From NCBI GenBank assembly GCA_037176845.1, contig JAYKXP010000312.1, forward strand, positions 1-29,465: a stretch of 29,465 nucleotides of DNA, in the 5' to 3' direction. Below, piece after piece: positions 20,122 through 29,465 of this stretch. The notes beneath the pieces are model-generated. The model did not search any database. It was not told where the DNA came from and saw only the letters and a program-made list of their open reading frames with translations. The translations under genes were made by a program, and so were the position numbers. Source of the DNA: Paramarasmius palmivorus (lineage: Eukaryota; Basidiomycota; Agaricomycetes; Agaricales; Marasmiaceae). Each line of letters opens with the position of its first letter. Positions within the stretch are counted from its first letter, which is position 1.

Positions 20122-21250
20122 ATGTAAGCTGTTATGGACATTAGAAAGTACTGAAAGGGAGTTCCAGTGTAATAATTGGAAAATTGATTGGATAACGCTG
20201 TGAGGGTACCAGAATGAAATCGCTGAAAAACAGTCATTTTGACACTAATTGTTGTGTTCAGAATTGCACTAGTACATCATACTAAGTACTATATGGACTT
20301 GGTATCACTGCTAGGAACCTAGTAGTACGCATATGACAAAGAATAAGATAGGCATGCACTGCATAGTGAATACTAGCTACGCGTGCATAGATGTTGATAT
20401 CGTTGTTAGCCCTATATGAATGCGCTAGGATATGCGTCGAAACCTGTAGACCGTATCTATACTCTATTACCAGGCTGGAAGTTTACGGGGACATGCTACT
20501 GTACATAGTAGACTTCCTAGTAGGTCATATGGCTACACTATACTCGCGCTATGGGACATATGAGATGGGACAGTGAACGAGGACCAACTACCACAGCGTA
20601 GAAGGACCCTAGGGGACGAATCAGAGCTATATACCAAATACAGTAGAAGCTGGAGGTGCAAGTCACCTTTGAGAGCAGAGTTGCCAGGATTAGAAATGTC
20701 CGAGTAACTGGGTCATCGATACGAGGACCATATGGGGGCTTAACAGCTTTCCCATATCGATTGGAATATCCCTCGAGCTTCGAGTTGGGATTCCTACTGC
20801 TAGTACAGACACTAGTGCGGGACATATAGTCCTGTAACAAGGAAACAGATAGGATTCTATGCCAGGACTGTCCTAGGACATAGAAAATATAATATAGAAC
20901 TACACGGGCACAGAGCCTACCTTCCTCAGATATGAATCCGAAGCGTTTCGGTCTAGATTGGACTCCTAGCAAGTTCCGAGCGGAATAACTATGTCCTAGC
21001 ACCGATATCCGAAACCTACCATGCGGAACAGTGCCTCCGCGCGCCACTTCCTAGCAACCAAAAAGTAATATGACTTGCAGTCCTGCAAAATAATGTCAAA
21101 TTCCGACCAATATATACCCAAAACCCTCCTTTTCTGGTAGATACTTACTTCATATGGACAGAATCCTCTCCTCGTTCTCATTTCTTGCATAGTTACTATT
21201 GCTTTATCGTGCCCACTTTCACTTATATGTAAAATATGTACGCTTGCAGG

Positions 21251-21258
21251 TATATAAG
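21251..21258 (+). promoter_or_regulatory. TATA box in the 5' LTR
   Basis: TATATAAG precedes the presumed transcription start of the retroelement. AATAAA at 21392-21397 could be the poly(A) signal used in the LTR. Together they suggest a U3-R boundary near 21280. Confidence 0.5.
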
Positions 21259-21512
21259 CAGCAGGGTTTCCCCTAGGAAGCTCTCAAGCAATTACCCCGC
21301 TATATACGTAGCCCTAGTGCACCAATAGCAGAGTTCTTGTCTTCTATTGTTGACCATAGAGGCGACGTGTGCTTAGAAAATTAACTTAGAAAATAAACCT
21401 TTGAAAAGCCCTTCTCTATATTGAACTAGAGTCGTGAAATTAGAACTTTGAGATACCCATAGGACAGAGCTAGTTCATCTAGACTCTTTGGATAGGATTG
21501 ATTGTTTCAGGA

Positions 21513-21597
21513 CTAGTGTGGAGCCCCACTAGATCCCTTTTCACTTGGTGTGGAGCCCCACCAGTGATCGTTAAAGCTTAGTGTGGAGCCCCACTAG
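21513..21597 (+). repeat. Three hairpin repeats of the PBS-like core TGTGGAGCCCCAC
   Basis: Copies lie at 21513-21532, 21544-21563 and about 21578-21597, spaced about 31-34 bp apart. Each core is flanked by complementary bases (CTAG..CTAG in the first, CTTGG..CCAG in the second), so each can fold into a short stem-loop. Copy 2 keeps pairing by paired changes (AGTG/CACT to GGTG/CACC). The word TGGAGCCC is also the start of the primer-binding site 370-450 bp downstream. Confidence 0.75.
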
Positions 21598-21968
21598 CTT
21601 ATAGGTGGCCTGGTTGTCGTGCTAGTTCGACTAGTGTAACCAGTGCCTTTCATAGGAACAATAGGTCTTTACCCTCGTCGGGTTTGATAGGTTATTTTGC
21701 GTCATAGGAACATATAGGAATAGTTATAGAAAGGTTTATAGGTTGGCTCGTGTTGTCTTGATCATATCGAGACTATATTATCATATTACATTGTTTCATT
21801 CATCGCTTGTACACTTCCCTTGTGTCCTAGTGATTTGTAGACGTTCAACTAGTGTGCTAGTTGGTTTCTTGTGTCAATTGTACGGATCCTTTGACAACGT
21901 CGAACCCTGCTTGCACAACTTGGCATATATATTTTGCTCGTTCACAAGCGTTTTATAAGCCTCACATT

Positions 21969-21986
21969 TGGAGCCCACCGCGAGGG
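21969..21986 (+). other. Primer-binding site of the gypsy element
   Basis: TGGAGCCCACCGCGAGGG starts two bases after the LTR end CACA. It begins with TGG, as expected for pairing with the CCA 3' end of a tRNA. The primer tRNA would end GGTGGGCTCCA; I cannot name it from the sequence alone. Confidence 0.7.
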
Positions 21987-22140
21987 GTGGTTCTAGATAA
22001 CAAGAAATCTTACTAGCGCTCCGAGCGAGCTCTACATTTATTAGTACACATTTTGCTTCATAGGCTATATAGCCCACGCTTTCATATACTTCCTGAATTA
22101 GGCTGTAAACCTAGTTCAACCCAAAAGAGACTATCTCTAG

Positions 22141-24240
22141 GACGAAGACAAGATTCCACAAGAATCGAAGCCTCATACTACTAGAAACTCTCAACAAGCT
22201 GGGGAACACATTCTAGATTTTCCACCTAGACCCCGCAAAGCTAGAACAGTAGGAACAGTACCTACACCCCCTAGAAATCTGGATAGTGACAATGAGTTCC
22301 ATACTCTGTTACCACTAGACGACCTTCTTGAAGTCACTAGACTACGTGCGTCAGTAGCAGCCTATGAGGAGCTCTGCGAGCAGCAAGAAGAACACTTAGA
22401 ATTTACCACAAACCTGAGAGTAGCTCTCACAAAATCGCTCGCGAGTTACAGAGAAAGAAGACTCCTCAGAATCCTTTTTTGCACAAATCCATTAGAACAA
22501 GACTCTATAGAGAAAAACCTGCTATTCCTCGTACAAAGATGGCTGATGCACCTAATTTGTGAGAATCATGGCGAGACCTCTCCGAGGACAGCATAAATCA
22601 GATTAAAGCTGACAAGCTGAGTAAAGTAAAGCGACCTGCAAGCTTGCTCGAAGGAAGCCGCGCGGAAAAGTTTGAGCAGTGGGAAGAAGATCTAGATCTG
22701 ATGTTCCTCGAAGGTGGTGTTACCCTAGATGAAGCGAAGATATACCTAGCTATCAGACAGATGGAATATGACCTGAGAGAGACCTGTGTGGGCTGGGATA
22801 GCTCGCGCGGCGACTCATATGAACAGTTCATTGAGAACATTAAAGAGGAAATTGGCTTTAAGGAAGGACGAGGATCGACAACAACGTTGGACTGTCTAGT
22901 AAAGAGACACCAGAGCATAGGGCTGCAAGTCAGCGAGGACATGCTCAGGACATATAACCGTGTATTTCGCTATGAAGCAAGTAATCTCACAGCAGCACCC
23001 GCGTTAGTCTCAAATACATTCCTAGTAGCTAGATACCTCAAGGCATTTGAAGAGGACTTTATCTGAGAGATCGTTAATATGCTACAACGCATACAGAGCG
23101 ACAAGCTTTCCCTAGGGAAAGGAAAAGAAAAGAAGAAAGACGATCAGGATAGGTGATTAGAGGATCCTGTTACATCCGTACGACTCGGCCGTATCATTTT
23201 GTGCGAACGACCTCTACCTCTCTACTCTTTCGACTTTCCTTCGGCCGACGTATGTCGGTAACATACTTTTCATTTCCGTCTCATTCCGCTTACACTATTC
23301 CACGTTGATATAATCTCCGCTTTCTTGCTGCGCCTTCTTGACACATATACCACATGGACTACACATGATACCCAAGCGCCCGCGTATATCCACAGTATAT
23401 AAACTAGGTGTATTATACCGAGTAACTCAAGTAGAAAATTAACGTTGTTCTCTGCTACTCTCATCTCTATCATCCTCTTGCTCTACGGCCGAGACACTTG
23501 GTCTCTGCCGTCTCTATCTCTTGCTCTCTGTACGAGGCATCTCCCTCGTACGCTCTCATCCTGCATAGTGCATCAGTGCTGTTGCCGATAGCTTCAGCGA
23601 TAACCCTCCTCGCATGGCCTTCTCCTCGTACGACGTTCCGTCCATCGTCGGCCGTGCTCTCTTGTCTCTTTCTTGCACAGTCCTAACAGATCCATATACC
23701 CTAGATGAAGTAATGGAAGTTGCTTTAAACATTGCTACGAGCAGACTAGGAGATATATATACAAGGATCAATGCCTCTAGACATACGAGGGATAGACACG
23801 ACGATTTAGAACCATGTGTGTCGTCTAAGCATGTCAAGACTGTTACTATAAAACAGGAACCTGAAGTCGATGAAATTTCTCACAAGATGTCTGTATCTGT
23901 GGATAAGCATGAGACTGAGATTCGAGATTTGAAGGATCTCGTTTGTTCTATGACGAACTCAATTGCTGAGACACAGAAAAAGCAAGAAGCTTGGATGTCA
24001 ATGGTTGTGAATGGGCAGATGCCACCAGGAGTGATGCGAGCGCCGACTTTTGCACAGAGCAGAGGTCCTAGTTCAAGTCAGCAGCTCTATAATCCTTCCA
24101 CGGGACGACCTGGGATTCCTATGATAGGAAGTGCGGCATGAGGAGTGCAGCCACCCCACAACAACTGTTTCATGTGTGGTCAGAGCGACCATTTCACGAG
24201 GAGTTGCAAGGTCTACCATAAGATGCGAGAACTAGGGTAG
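22141..24240 (+). pseudogene. gag: Gypsy gag (nucleocapsid at 24166), broken and interrupted
   Basis: The N-terminal part is open in one frame from 22141 (no ATG) and contains a coiled-coil-like stretch. Near the T6 run at 22475-22480 the frame shifts, and the next part reads EKPAIPRTKMADAPNL. The capsid-like part (22644-23066) has the words EKFEQWEEDLDLMF and YLAIRQMEYDLRETCVGW, typical of retrotransposon gag. In-frame stops are at 22560, 23064, 23154, 24139 (all TGA) and 24238 (TAG). A 521-bp solo LTR splits gag after codons for LEDP; the frame resumes with YTLDEVMEV once the insert and one target copy are removed. A CX2CX4HX4C zinc knuckle (CFMCGQSDHFTRSC) lies at 24166-24207. Gag therefore cannot be made as one protein. 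Confidence 0.8.
23168..23688. mobile_element. Nested solo LTR (521 bp) inside gag
   Basis: It starts TGTTACATCC, ends GTCCTAACA, and is flanked by identical GATCC (23163-23167 and 23689-23693). The termini form the TGTTA/TAACA inverted repeat. Removing the insert and one GATCC restores the gag reading frame across the junction. It carries TATATAAA at 23396-23403. It has no internal genes, so it is the product of LTR-LTR recombination. It is unrelated in sequence to the 5' LTR of the host element, so it belongs to another family. Its own short open frames are not genes. Confidence 0.9.
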
Positions 24241-25505
24241 GTAGTCAATGGTCCCGATGGCCGAGGCATCCTGAGAGATGGTTTGAAAATGCCGTTCATA
24301 CTACCTGGTTCGAATAAAACTAGAAAGGACTTGATTGAAGAGTTAGCCAAGCAGCGAGGATGGCCTGGTAGTGATAGCTATCACCCAGACAGCTATATGT
24401 TTGCGCTAGAGGAAGATGATATGGGACAAAGGTTCCAAGAATTAGCTATGGAGGACGAAGACGTCGGGGAACAAGAGGAGAAGGAGGAACACCTTCTTAC
24501 ACTCTTGCTAGATTGTCAACAGCGTCGCTCGGGAAGAGGCAACCCGCAAGGGTCAAAAAACTAGAAGCTCCAAGGATGGGGCCAACGTCTAGAGTGCCAC
24601 AACCTGTACCAGCCCCTGAGGACAAATCTAGATCTAGAAAACTGCGATCAGTGGTGGTAGAGATACCAACACCTCCACGGAGAAATATACCCAAGTCTGT
24701 TCCTGTTTCTGATTCCTCGTCATCTTCTTCTGTTTCTCTTCCTTCCAATGTACCTACTAGTAAAGAAAACAAGACCCCTCAGGTCGAATTAAAAGATCTA
24801 GGCGATAAGGAGTCTGACGATGAATTCTCGGACAATGAAGATGTAGAACCTAGGATGTCAAAACCATCCTCGGAGAAACGACCATTCAATGAGGCACTTC
24901 CTATTGTTAGACCACCTGTTCCTAGTGAACATATTAAGGCCCATAGTGATATGGTGCCTACTAAAAATATCACTCCCGATATGGCGAAAGAGGACTTGCT
25001 AAAGCATAAAGCAGTCAGCCAAGAAGTGCCTATTGTTGCTGATGATCCGAAGTCAAGGACATCACCAAGTGCGCTAGGGAATAAGCAAGTATGCTTTAAA
25101 GGCACAGACGAGGACGTAGCTACTGATCTATGTCGCTTGGAGGTCTCTTTGTCTATTGAAGAAGTTGCTGCTATTTCTCCTAGCGTCAGAAAAATATTGA
25201 TGAGAAAACTGCGTAATCGCCAGGTGTCAGGAAAGCCTGCCAAAACGTTTTTTAGCGAGTTATCGTCATATAGACGTTCCTCGGAACCTCTAGAATATAA
25301 ACCTGTTCTCTCGGAGCATTCCTTGGTCATAGATGTCGAGGATATTGCGCTCAAGGAGGTGTTCGAAGTATTGACTGAGCCTAGGGGAAAATTACCTGAA
25401 GGTGCGGTCATACAGAGGGATCCAGTTGAGACATATCAGCAGGACGTGCCCGAGGGCGAGCGAAAAGACGTTATCATAGTAGCTAGTAATTCTGACAACC
25501 TCTGA
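24241..25505 (+). pseudogene. Gypsy gag-pol linker and protease N-terminal region
   Basis: An acidic segment (24283-24564, with ALEEDDMGQRFQELAMEDED) follows the zinc knuckle. It then shifts frame near 24500 to a segment of about 330 codons (24513-25505) with KRPFNEALPIVRPPVPSEH and SIEEVAAISPSVRKILMRKL. Such a Pro-rich linker followed by a short helical segment precedes the retropepsin in basidiomycete gypsy elements. The frame ends at TGA (25503-25505), directly before the protease strand VVFPKING. The identification rests on position and family resemblance. Confidence 0.65.
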
Positions 25506-25886
25506 GTGGTCTTCCCTAAGATCAATGGGTCGAACGAGGAAGTAGAAAACGTCAAGGACTGTGGCTCGCAGATTGTAGTTATGTCAACACTAGCTATGGG
25601 TTGGACTAATTCAGTCCCTATATTTCACGATGATGTGACCTATATTCTCCAGGATGAGATTCCTGAGATATGTAAACCATATATCGACAATGTAGTAGTA
25701 GGAGGACCAAAGACGCGATATGAAACGTCCGAGGAACCTCATTATGAAACTATACCCGAGAACAAGGGTATTCGACGATTTGTATGGGAGCATTTCCAGA
25801 ATGTTAATAGGGTCTGTCAGCAAATGAAGTATTGCGGAGTAACGTTCTCTGGACCTAAAGTGTACCTTTGTGTCGAGATGGTTTAG
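25506..25886 (+). pseudogene. pol: Collapsed protease-reverse transcriptase fragment
   Basis: The segment begins with the retropepsin strand (VVFPKING) and active-site loop KDCGSQIVVMS, where the usual D-S/T-G reads D-C-G (25557-25565). At about 25581-25590 it jumps to the RT palm sequence TLAMGWTNSVPIFHDDVTYI. The YxDD catalytic box reads YIDN (25680-25691), losing the second Asp by a GAT to AAT change next to a CpG. Only 43 residues separate protease Asp from RT Asp, where intact elements have several hundred. The rest of the protease and the RT fingers are therefore deleted, in frame. The frame is lost again near 25870, where the connection domain continues in another frame. Both enzymes are certainly inactive. 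Confidence 0.8.
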
Positions 25887-28237
25887 TTGTTGGACACTGG
25901 GTGTCCTGGAAAGGTGAAAAGCCAAACGAGAAGTTAGCAGAAGTGGTCCTATCATGGGATCCAGCAAATTTCCGTGATAAGAAAGACGTCAACTCGTTCC
26001 TCAGAACGGCGGGACAAATGTGTATGTTCATTAGGGACTATGCTAGAATTACTCGGCCGCTAAATAAGATCCGAGGACCCCAAGCTGAATACAAGATGGG
26101 TCCTGAGGAACAAGAGGCGGTTGAGAAAGTGAAAGAAGGTCTTAGAAATGCACCAGCCTTGAGACCGATTGAATATGATAATCCATATGGACTCACATTG
26201 GCTGTAGATACGTCGTGGCAAGCTGTTGGTTTCTACCTATATCAGCGCGATTGCAATGATCCTAAGAAAAAGTTCTTTAATTGGTTTGGGTCAGTAACAC
26301 TGAACGAGCGCGAGGCTAGATTCTCGCAGCCCAAACGAGAACTATATGGGCTCATGCTAGCGTTGATGGTCACAAAATATCAGACCATAGGATGTAGGAA
26401 TTTAACCATAGAGACCGACGCGAGCTATATCAAGGGTATGCTAGACAACCCTGGTGCAGGGCCTAATGCTACGATTAATAGATGGATCAAGGAAATTAGA
26501 AAATATCACTTTGAACTAGTACACGTTAAGGGTGTAGTTCATGGACCCGATGGGTTATCGAGGCCACCACCTGGAGGCATATCGACCCCTCGGCCACCTA
26601 ATATGAATGATGTCGACTATGGCATTCAAGACGATGGGGAACCTATTACCTTTCACATGGGCGAGGGTGAATCCGAGGAACCATTGGAGTTTGAATTGTT
26701 CAAAGGCGATATTGATACTAGAGGTGGTTACTTTAATAAGGTCCTAGCTACGTCCGAGGACAACTTTGAGGAAGAACTCCAAGTCGCTCGGGAAGAAAAT
26801 GTGTTTTACACCCACACCGCGGAACGAATTAGATATCGCTCGGGTGTTGTGTTAGACTCTTTCCTACAGAATATCATGCTTCCACCTGAATGGACAGGGG
26901 AACGCCAGAAAGAAAATCCCTATGACGAGGAACACCAATCAGAACGCGCTCGTGCGCAAGATGATTGGCTGCCGTTAATCAGAGATTGGCTATCTAGGCC
27001 TAACTCCGCGTCGATCAGGAACCTGACCGAAACAGAAAAGTCCAAGATTAACAAAGAGGCATCTAGGTTCTTTGTGGATAATGAGGGACGGTTATATAGA
27101 AGGAATTTTGAAGATCCTGGTCAACATAGGCTAGTGGTAGAAAAGGAGAAACAGCTATGGATGCTGGAATCATCTCATGATTGCCTAGGGCATAAAGGGA
27201 TGTTCGCGACGAAAGAATTAATAGAGAAAAGATTTTGGTGGCCGGATATTGAGTCGGATGTTGAATGGTTTGTCAAGTCCTGTGAGATATGCCAGAACAG
27301 ACAGCGCGAGAAGGTTCAGATACCTCCGAGCGTGACCTACACTCCTTCTCTATTCCAGAAAATACATGTAGACGTCTTTAAGATGTTGCCCGCTAGCAAT
27401 GGCTGCAAGAACATTGTACATGGACGCTGCGCGTTGACAAATTGGTCCGAGGTGAGAGCTTTAAAAACCAAGTCAGCTAGACAGATTGCAGAGTGGTTCT
27501 TTGATGAAATCATATGCCGATGGGGATGTCCCGAGGAAGTGGTGACAGACAATGCACCGCAGATGACGGCTGTCCTCAAGTGGTTAGAGAAGAAATATAG
27601 GATACGAGGGATTCAAATCTCTCCATATAACTCTAAGGCAAATGGTAAAATTGAACGAGCGCACTTTGACATTCGCGAGGCATTAGCAAAAGCTTGCAGC
27701 GATGACCTGAAGCAGTGGTATCAATTCCTGAAACCAGTCCTATGGGCAGACCGAGTAACAGTACGCAAGGGTTTAGGGTGTTCACCTTACTTCCTCATAA
27801 CAGGTGCAGAACCTGTGTTACCGCTCGACATAGTTGAATCGACTTGGCTAGTAAAGATGCCTGGACGAGTTCTTACTCACGAGGAACTTTTGGGCTACCG
27901 CGCGCAGGCTCTAGCTAAGCATAGGGTGCATGTAGAACATATGATGGCCAGAATAGATGAAAACAAGATGAAAGCTCTAAAGAAATTTGAGAAAGATCAT
28001 TGTTTCCAGATTAGAGACTATAACTTTGCTCCTGGAACGTTGGTACAAGTTAGAAATACCACTATCAAATCGAGTCTTGATCGTAAAATGTATCCTCGCT
28101 ATCTAGGACCTTTAATAGTCATACGACGAACGAAAGGAGGTTCCTATATTGTAGCTGAGATGGATGGTACAGTACTGAAAGGCAAAGTTGGCGCGTTCCG
28201 CATACTACCTCATATCGCTCGTTATACTAACCCATAG
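25868..28237 (+). CDS. pol: Gypsy pol C-terminal part: RT connection, RNase H and integrase
   Basis: This frame has 789 sense codons without interruption. Residues 1-100 are the end of RT ([28 protein letters not shown]). RNase H follows, with D114 (AVDTS), E158 (KRELYG), D184 (ETDASYI) and a final Asp at 228 (HGPDGLSR). Integrase has the HHCC zinc site H437, H442, C472, C475 and the catalytic triad D502 (HVDVFK), D561 (VTDNAP) and E596 (GKIERAH), with 34 residues between the last two. A C-terminal beta-rich DNA-binding region ([19 protein letters not shown]) ends at 28237. The first codon in the open frame is TTG, so there is no own start; it would need readthrough or frameshifting from upstream. 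All visible catalytic residues are kept, unlike in gag, protease and RT. Confidence 0.85.
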   Translation: MCRDGLVVGHWVSWKGEKPNEKLAEVVLSWDPANFRDKKDVNSFLRTAGQMCMFIRDYARITRPLNKIRGPQAEYKMGPEEQEAVEKVKEGLRNAPALRPIEYDNPYGLTLAVDTSWQAVGFYLYQRDCNDPKKKFFNWFGSVTLNEREARFSQPKRELYGLMLALMVTKYQTIGCRNLTIETDASYIKGMLDNPGAGPNATINRWIKEIRKYHFELVHVKGVVHGPDGLSRPPPGGISTPRPPNMNDVDYGIQDDGEPITFHMGEGESEEPLEFELFKGDIDTRGGYFNKVLATSEDNFEEELQVAREENVFYTHTAERIRYRSGVVLDSFLQNIMLPPEWTGERQKENPYDEEHQSERARAQDDWLPLIRDWLSRPNSASIRNLTETEKSKINKEASRFFVDNEGRLYRRNFEDPGQHRLVVEKEKQLWMLESSHDCLGHKGMFATKELIEKRFWWPDIESDVEWFVKSCEICQNRQREKVQIPPSVTYTPSLFQKIHVDVFKMLPASNGCKNIVHGRCALTNWSEVRALKTKSARQIAEWFFDEIICRWGCPEEVVTDNAPQMTAVLKWLEKKYRIRGIQISPYNSKANGKIERAHFDIREALAKACSDDLKQWYQFLKPVLWADRVTVRKGLGCSPYFLITGAEPVLPLDIVESTWLVKMPGRVLTHEELLGYRAQALAKHRVHVEHMMARIDENKMKALKKFEKDHCFQIRDYNFAPGTLVQVRNTTIKSSLDRKMYPRYLGPLIVIRRTKGGSYIVAEMDGTVLKGKVGAFRILPHIARYTNP

Positions 28238-28238
28238 C

Positions 28239-28360
28239 GCTGCCAAAGATATACATGATCTCATTAGATCTATCTAAGGAAAGCTAGAGAAGCTGGTTGA
28301 CGACATGAGGACGATGTGCAATATGGAACTAGTGTTGACTATGCGTTCAGAGACGATCGT
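28239..28360 (+). pseudogene. Frameshifted C-terminal tail of pol
   Basis: Just after the stop of the RNase H-integrase frame, another frame reads AAKDIHDLIRSI, a stop, then GKLEKLVDDMRTM. This resembles the acidic helical tail (HDLI..L..KLEKLVDDM type) that ends the polyprotein in related basidiomycete gypsy elements. A frameshift near 28235 and a TAA have cut it off. Confidence 0.45.
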
Positions 28361-29465
28361 CTAGAATAGGAGACTTCGAGACAATGGGGATAAATGATTA
28401 GTCCCAGACTTAGAACAGAAGTCTGAAGGTCCTTGCAGATCTAAACGTCGCTAGGACGTACCTATGGAAATACTCTAGGGATGCTAGAGTGTTCCGAGGA
28501 AAATAAAATAAATAATCAAACTCCAATATGAACATCAACAACGGTGTATTTTGGTACTACGAGAGACATAGGCAACTAATGGACTATCTACTGAGTTTGG
28601 GAAGAGGTGTTAGGAGCAGTATCAAGAGCCATATGGCAGCTCGCTCAGCTGCGAGTGGCTGGCTCGTGCTCTTACTTCATTGAATTGCTTAGCAGCGAGT
28701 TTGTACTGGGCTGTTCGGTATACTCGACAGTGTGCGCGACGGACAGCCATCTCAGTACGAAGACGGTTATGAACCGACTTCAAAGCCTCGTCCTGAGACA
28801 GAAAAGATATCCATGAAGGGGAGCATACTCATCAGATTGTCGATATGCTAGTCCCTGCGGAGACGCATCAAGCGCTCCTATATGTCATTTGTGCATCAAT
28901 TAATGACTAGGAGAGAAAACAACAGAATAAGTCGTAAGGTTCATTTGTCTTGAGGTCATGTGAGAGCATTCTCTAACGCGGACTGTGTTTATCAGAAGCA
29001 GCCTTTGCGTCTTCTTGGCCTTGGAGAGATTGTAGCACACTTTGAGATACAGCTCGAGAAAGAAAAGCCATGTTGGGGGGGCCATATGATAGGGATACAT
29101 AACGTTTGATGAGGACTTTTCAGCTTTCTGATAGTCATATGGAAGTAAGGCATGTGCGCAGGAAACAACAGATTAAAGGTACTCGTTTTACTTTCTTTTT
29201 GCACTAGGGGCCATGTGAAATAGAAGTGTTTAATACGCCTTTGGCGGAGCCTCGAACGTCAGCCATCTAGTATAGACAGTTATTAAGATGATATGGGATT
29301 TATACTGAGGACTTACTTCGGCTTCAGGAGGCTCCAGATCTGGGACATCGTCGTCCACTGATTAAGCAGCATTAGCTTACCACTAGTAGGAATGGCAGCT
29401 GTTGCTAGAGCCCTGGAAAATAGTCTGAAGGATCACACTCTTGATCATTGATAGCAAGAAGATTT
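28361..29465. other. 3' region of or beyond the gypsy element, no gene
   Basis: No gene is supported; open frames are at most 70 codons. A purine run GGGAAGAGG at 28599-28607 followed directly by TGTTAGGAGC looks like a polypurine tract and LTR start. However, the following sequence does not match the 5' LTR. An imperfect stem-loop (CTCGC/GCGAG arms around TCAGCT) lies near 28640-28655. The 3' LTR may be missing, replaced by another element, or lie outside the window. Confidence 0.3.

Larger units (their letters stand above)
20199..21966 (+). repeat. Probable 5' LTR of the gypsy element (1768 bp)
   Basis: The right end is fixed by CCTCACA immediately before the primer-binding site. A matching TGTGAGG at 20199 gives a 7-bp inverted terminal repeat, so I place the left end there. 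The left end is the less certain one, because TGTAATAAT at 20169 and TGTCAGTAAC at 20112 are alternatives and no 3' LTR is available for comparison. Inside are TATATAAG at 21251, AATAAA at 21392, and three hairpin repeats at 21513-21597. A 169-codon minus-strand frame inside it (20538-21047) has no recognisable motif and is not called. Confidence 0.5.
20199..28360 (+). mobile_element. Defective Ty3/gypsy-type LTR retrotransposon
   Basis: The order is 5' LTR, primer-binding site, gag with CCHC knuckle, protease remnant, RT remnant, RNase H, integrase. RT-RH before integrase is the Ty3/gypsy order. The element is defective. Gag carries in-frame stops and a nested solo LTR, protease and RT are joined by a large internal deletion, and several frameshifts are present. 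Only the RNase H-integrase part is uninterrupted. The 3' LTR was not found, so the right boundary is set at the last trace of pol and is uncertain. Confidence 0.8.

Noticed and set aside
20538..21047. 169-codon minus-strand frame
   Set aside because: It lies within the proposed LTR and shows no domain; it is most likely a chance opening.
1..29465. CRISPR arrays, rRNA or tRNA genes
   Set aside because: No regularly spaced direct repeats with unique spacers and no recognisable tRNA or rRNA segments were seen; the genome appears eukaryotic.

Overview
This window looks like a basidiomycete (probably Agaricomycete) nuclear contig. The evidence is introns of about 48-60 nt with GTACGT/GTAAGT donors and CTAAC/CTGAC branch-like sites, small secreted or single-pass membrane protein genes with Ser/Thr-rich stalks, and a decayed Ty3/gypsy retroelement. 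The organism assignment is inference from these features; no ribosomal or mitochondrial marker is present.

The left two thirds (about 1.4-20.1 kb) is a tandem family of five homologous plus-strand genes, named A-E here. Each has a signal peptide encoded across a tiny first exon, an ectodomain of about 95 residues that ends in a conserved strand, a Ser/Thr-rich stalk, one transmembrane helix, and a cytosolic tail. In A, B, C and E the tail ends in a PPxY motif. I rebuilt the splicing by comparing copies. Every shared intron lies in phase 2, exon 3 is always a 24-nt microexon, and exon 4 is 51 nt (49 nt in E). C (9029-10180) and D (14656-15967) are fully open when spliced. A has a one-base frameshift, B has lost the acceptor AG of intron 3, and E has several deletions. 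Flanking DNA was duplicated with the genes, so each module acts as an 'empty-site' control for insertions in the others. I do not recognise a named family; the best guess is a fast-evolving type I surface protein family.

Between the modules lie a repeat called R here (two copies at the left end and one between A and B), fragments of a second dispersed repeat (Rep1), a tandem exon duplication at 12.7-13.4 kb, and a clean 232-bp MITE with TCT target duplications in the upstream region of E.

The right third (about 20.2-28.4 kb) is a Ty3/gypsy element. It has a probable 1.77-kb 5' LTR, a primer-binding site at 21969, gag with a CCHC knuckle, a protease-RT region collapsed by internal deletion, and an uninterrupted 790-codon RNase H-integrase frame. 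Gag is itself interrupted by a 521-bp solo LTR of another family with perfect GATCC target duplications. The 3' LTR was not identified. The final ~1.1 kb has no recognisable gene.
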